A stretch of 64,000 nt of DNA from Arthrobacter dokdonellae (GTDB taxonomy: Bacteria; Actinomycetota; Actinomycetes; Actinomycetales; Micrococcaceae). Made by a program: the position numbers and the translations under genes. The notes under the pieces were generated by a model that was not told the origin of the DNA, made no database searches, and saw only the letters and a list, made by a program, of their open reading frames with translations. Positions 63,787-64,000 of this stretch are shown piece after piece (position 1 is the first letter of the stretch; every line of letters starts with the position of its first letter). The stretch lies in contig NZ_CP029643.1 of NCBI RefSeq assembly GCF_003268655.1, positions 107,633-171,632 of the forward strand, written 5' to 3'.

Positions 63787-64000
63787 TTAGAGCAGCGCCA
63801 GGCCGGGTTCTCTGAGGAGCGCGGCTGTGTCTGCTAATAGCTGTGAGCCCTGCTGTCCATCCATGATCCGGTGGTCAAAGGACAGTGCCAGCTGGAGGAC
63901 GGATCGCGGCTCGATTCTTTCGCCTTTTTCGTCCTCTACGACCCAGGGGGCCCGACGAACTGTTCCTACCGCCAGGATCGCGGCCTCCCCTGGGTTCAAG
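63787..64000 (-). CDS. Acyltransferase E2 of a 2-oxoacid dehydrogenase, C-terminal end
   Basis: The last 70 codons of a dihydrolipoamide acyltransferase, cut by the window edge. It shows NPGEAAILAVGTVRRAPWVV and the catalytic HxxxDG motif in LALSFDHRIMDGQQGSQLLA. It would pass the acyl group from lipoamide to CoA, feeding the beta-oxidation genes downstream. Whether it belongs with the E1 genes at 22-24 kb cannot be seen. Confidence 0.88.
   Translation of the reverse strand, partial: LNPGEAAILAVGTVRRAPWVVEDEKGERIEPRSVLQLALSFDHRIMDGQQGSQLLADTAALLREPGLALL

Noticed and set aside
63510..63815. 101-aa plus-strand frame near the window end
   Set aside because: Overlaps the E2 gene antisense and has no match; a ribosome site is lacking.

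Overview
The window looks like accessory DNA of a high-GC actinobacterium of the Arthrobacter/Paenarthrobacter/Pseudarthrobacter group. This rests on gene style (GTG starts, ATGA overlaps, G/C third positions) and on the kinds of catabolic and transposase proteins; no rRNA, replication or conjugation gene is visible to fix genus or replicon. It is a patchwork of catabolic operons separated and partly broken by insertion sequences, consistent with a catabolic plasmid or genomic island.

Layout. (1) 0.1-5.3 kb: a flavin-linked operon with a SnoaL-flavin reductase fusion, NCS1 permease, NUDIX hydrolase, stand-alone riboflavin kinase and succinate-semialdehyde dehydrogenase, resembling the tail of an N-heterocycle (pyridine-type) degradation cluster. 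(2) 5.4-8.8 kb: arrays of short IS-end-like motifs, including four tandem 248-bp units with an IS256 element in unit 2, then a decayed serine recombinase. (3) 8.9-18.8 kb: IclR regulator and gamma-carbonic-anhydrase-like gene divergent from a glycolate/glyoxylate module (GlcD-like oxidase, malate synthase G, GlcG-like protein), then a 76-aa protein, PanD, an unusual MFS transporter and a wrecked TetR gene. (4) 19.0-31.4 kb: two inverted IS5-family copies enclosing an IS1380 element, 2-oxoacid dehydrogenase E1 genes and a CoA-transferase/crotonase/MFS/HMG-CoA-lyase-like operon. (5) 31.4-38.8 kb: a tripartite tricarboxylate transporter operon whose tctC is split by a second IS1380 element that itself carries a group II intron. 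(6) 39.0-45.3 kb: an IS21 element whose istA is split by a Tn554-like unit with two tyrosine recombinases. (7) 45.7-50.6 kb: acyl-CoA ligase, SMP-30 lactonase, a second HMG-CoA-lyase-like gene identical to the first, and an MHS transporter. (8) 50.8-55.6 kb: ISL3 and IS110 elements and fragments of other mobile genes. (9) 55.6-64.0 kb: a minus-strand operon running from an acyltransferase E2 (cut by the window edge) through acyl-CoA dehydrogenase, SDR, thiolase, prpD, prpB and prpC to enoyl-CoA hydratase.

How it fits together. The last operon can take a short or branched acyl-CoA through one round of beta-oxidation to acetyl-CoA plus propionyl-CoA and burn the latter by the 2-methylcitrate cycle to pyruvate and succinate. 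The GlcD/malate synthase module handles glycolate/glyoxylate. The two HMG-CoA-lyase modules look like related operons for a branched dicarboxylate or similar acid, sharing a conserved promoter/leader and a duplicated lyase. Substrates are inferred, not shown. Several genes (tctC, E1-beta, acyl-CoA dehydrogenase, the TetR and Lrp-like regulators, one acyl-CoA ligase) are broken by stops, frameshifts or insertions. Some single-base frameshifts could be sequencing errors.
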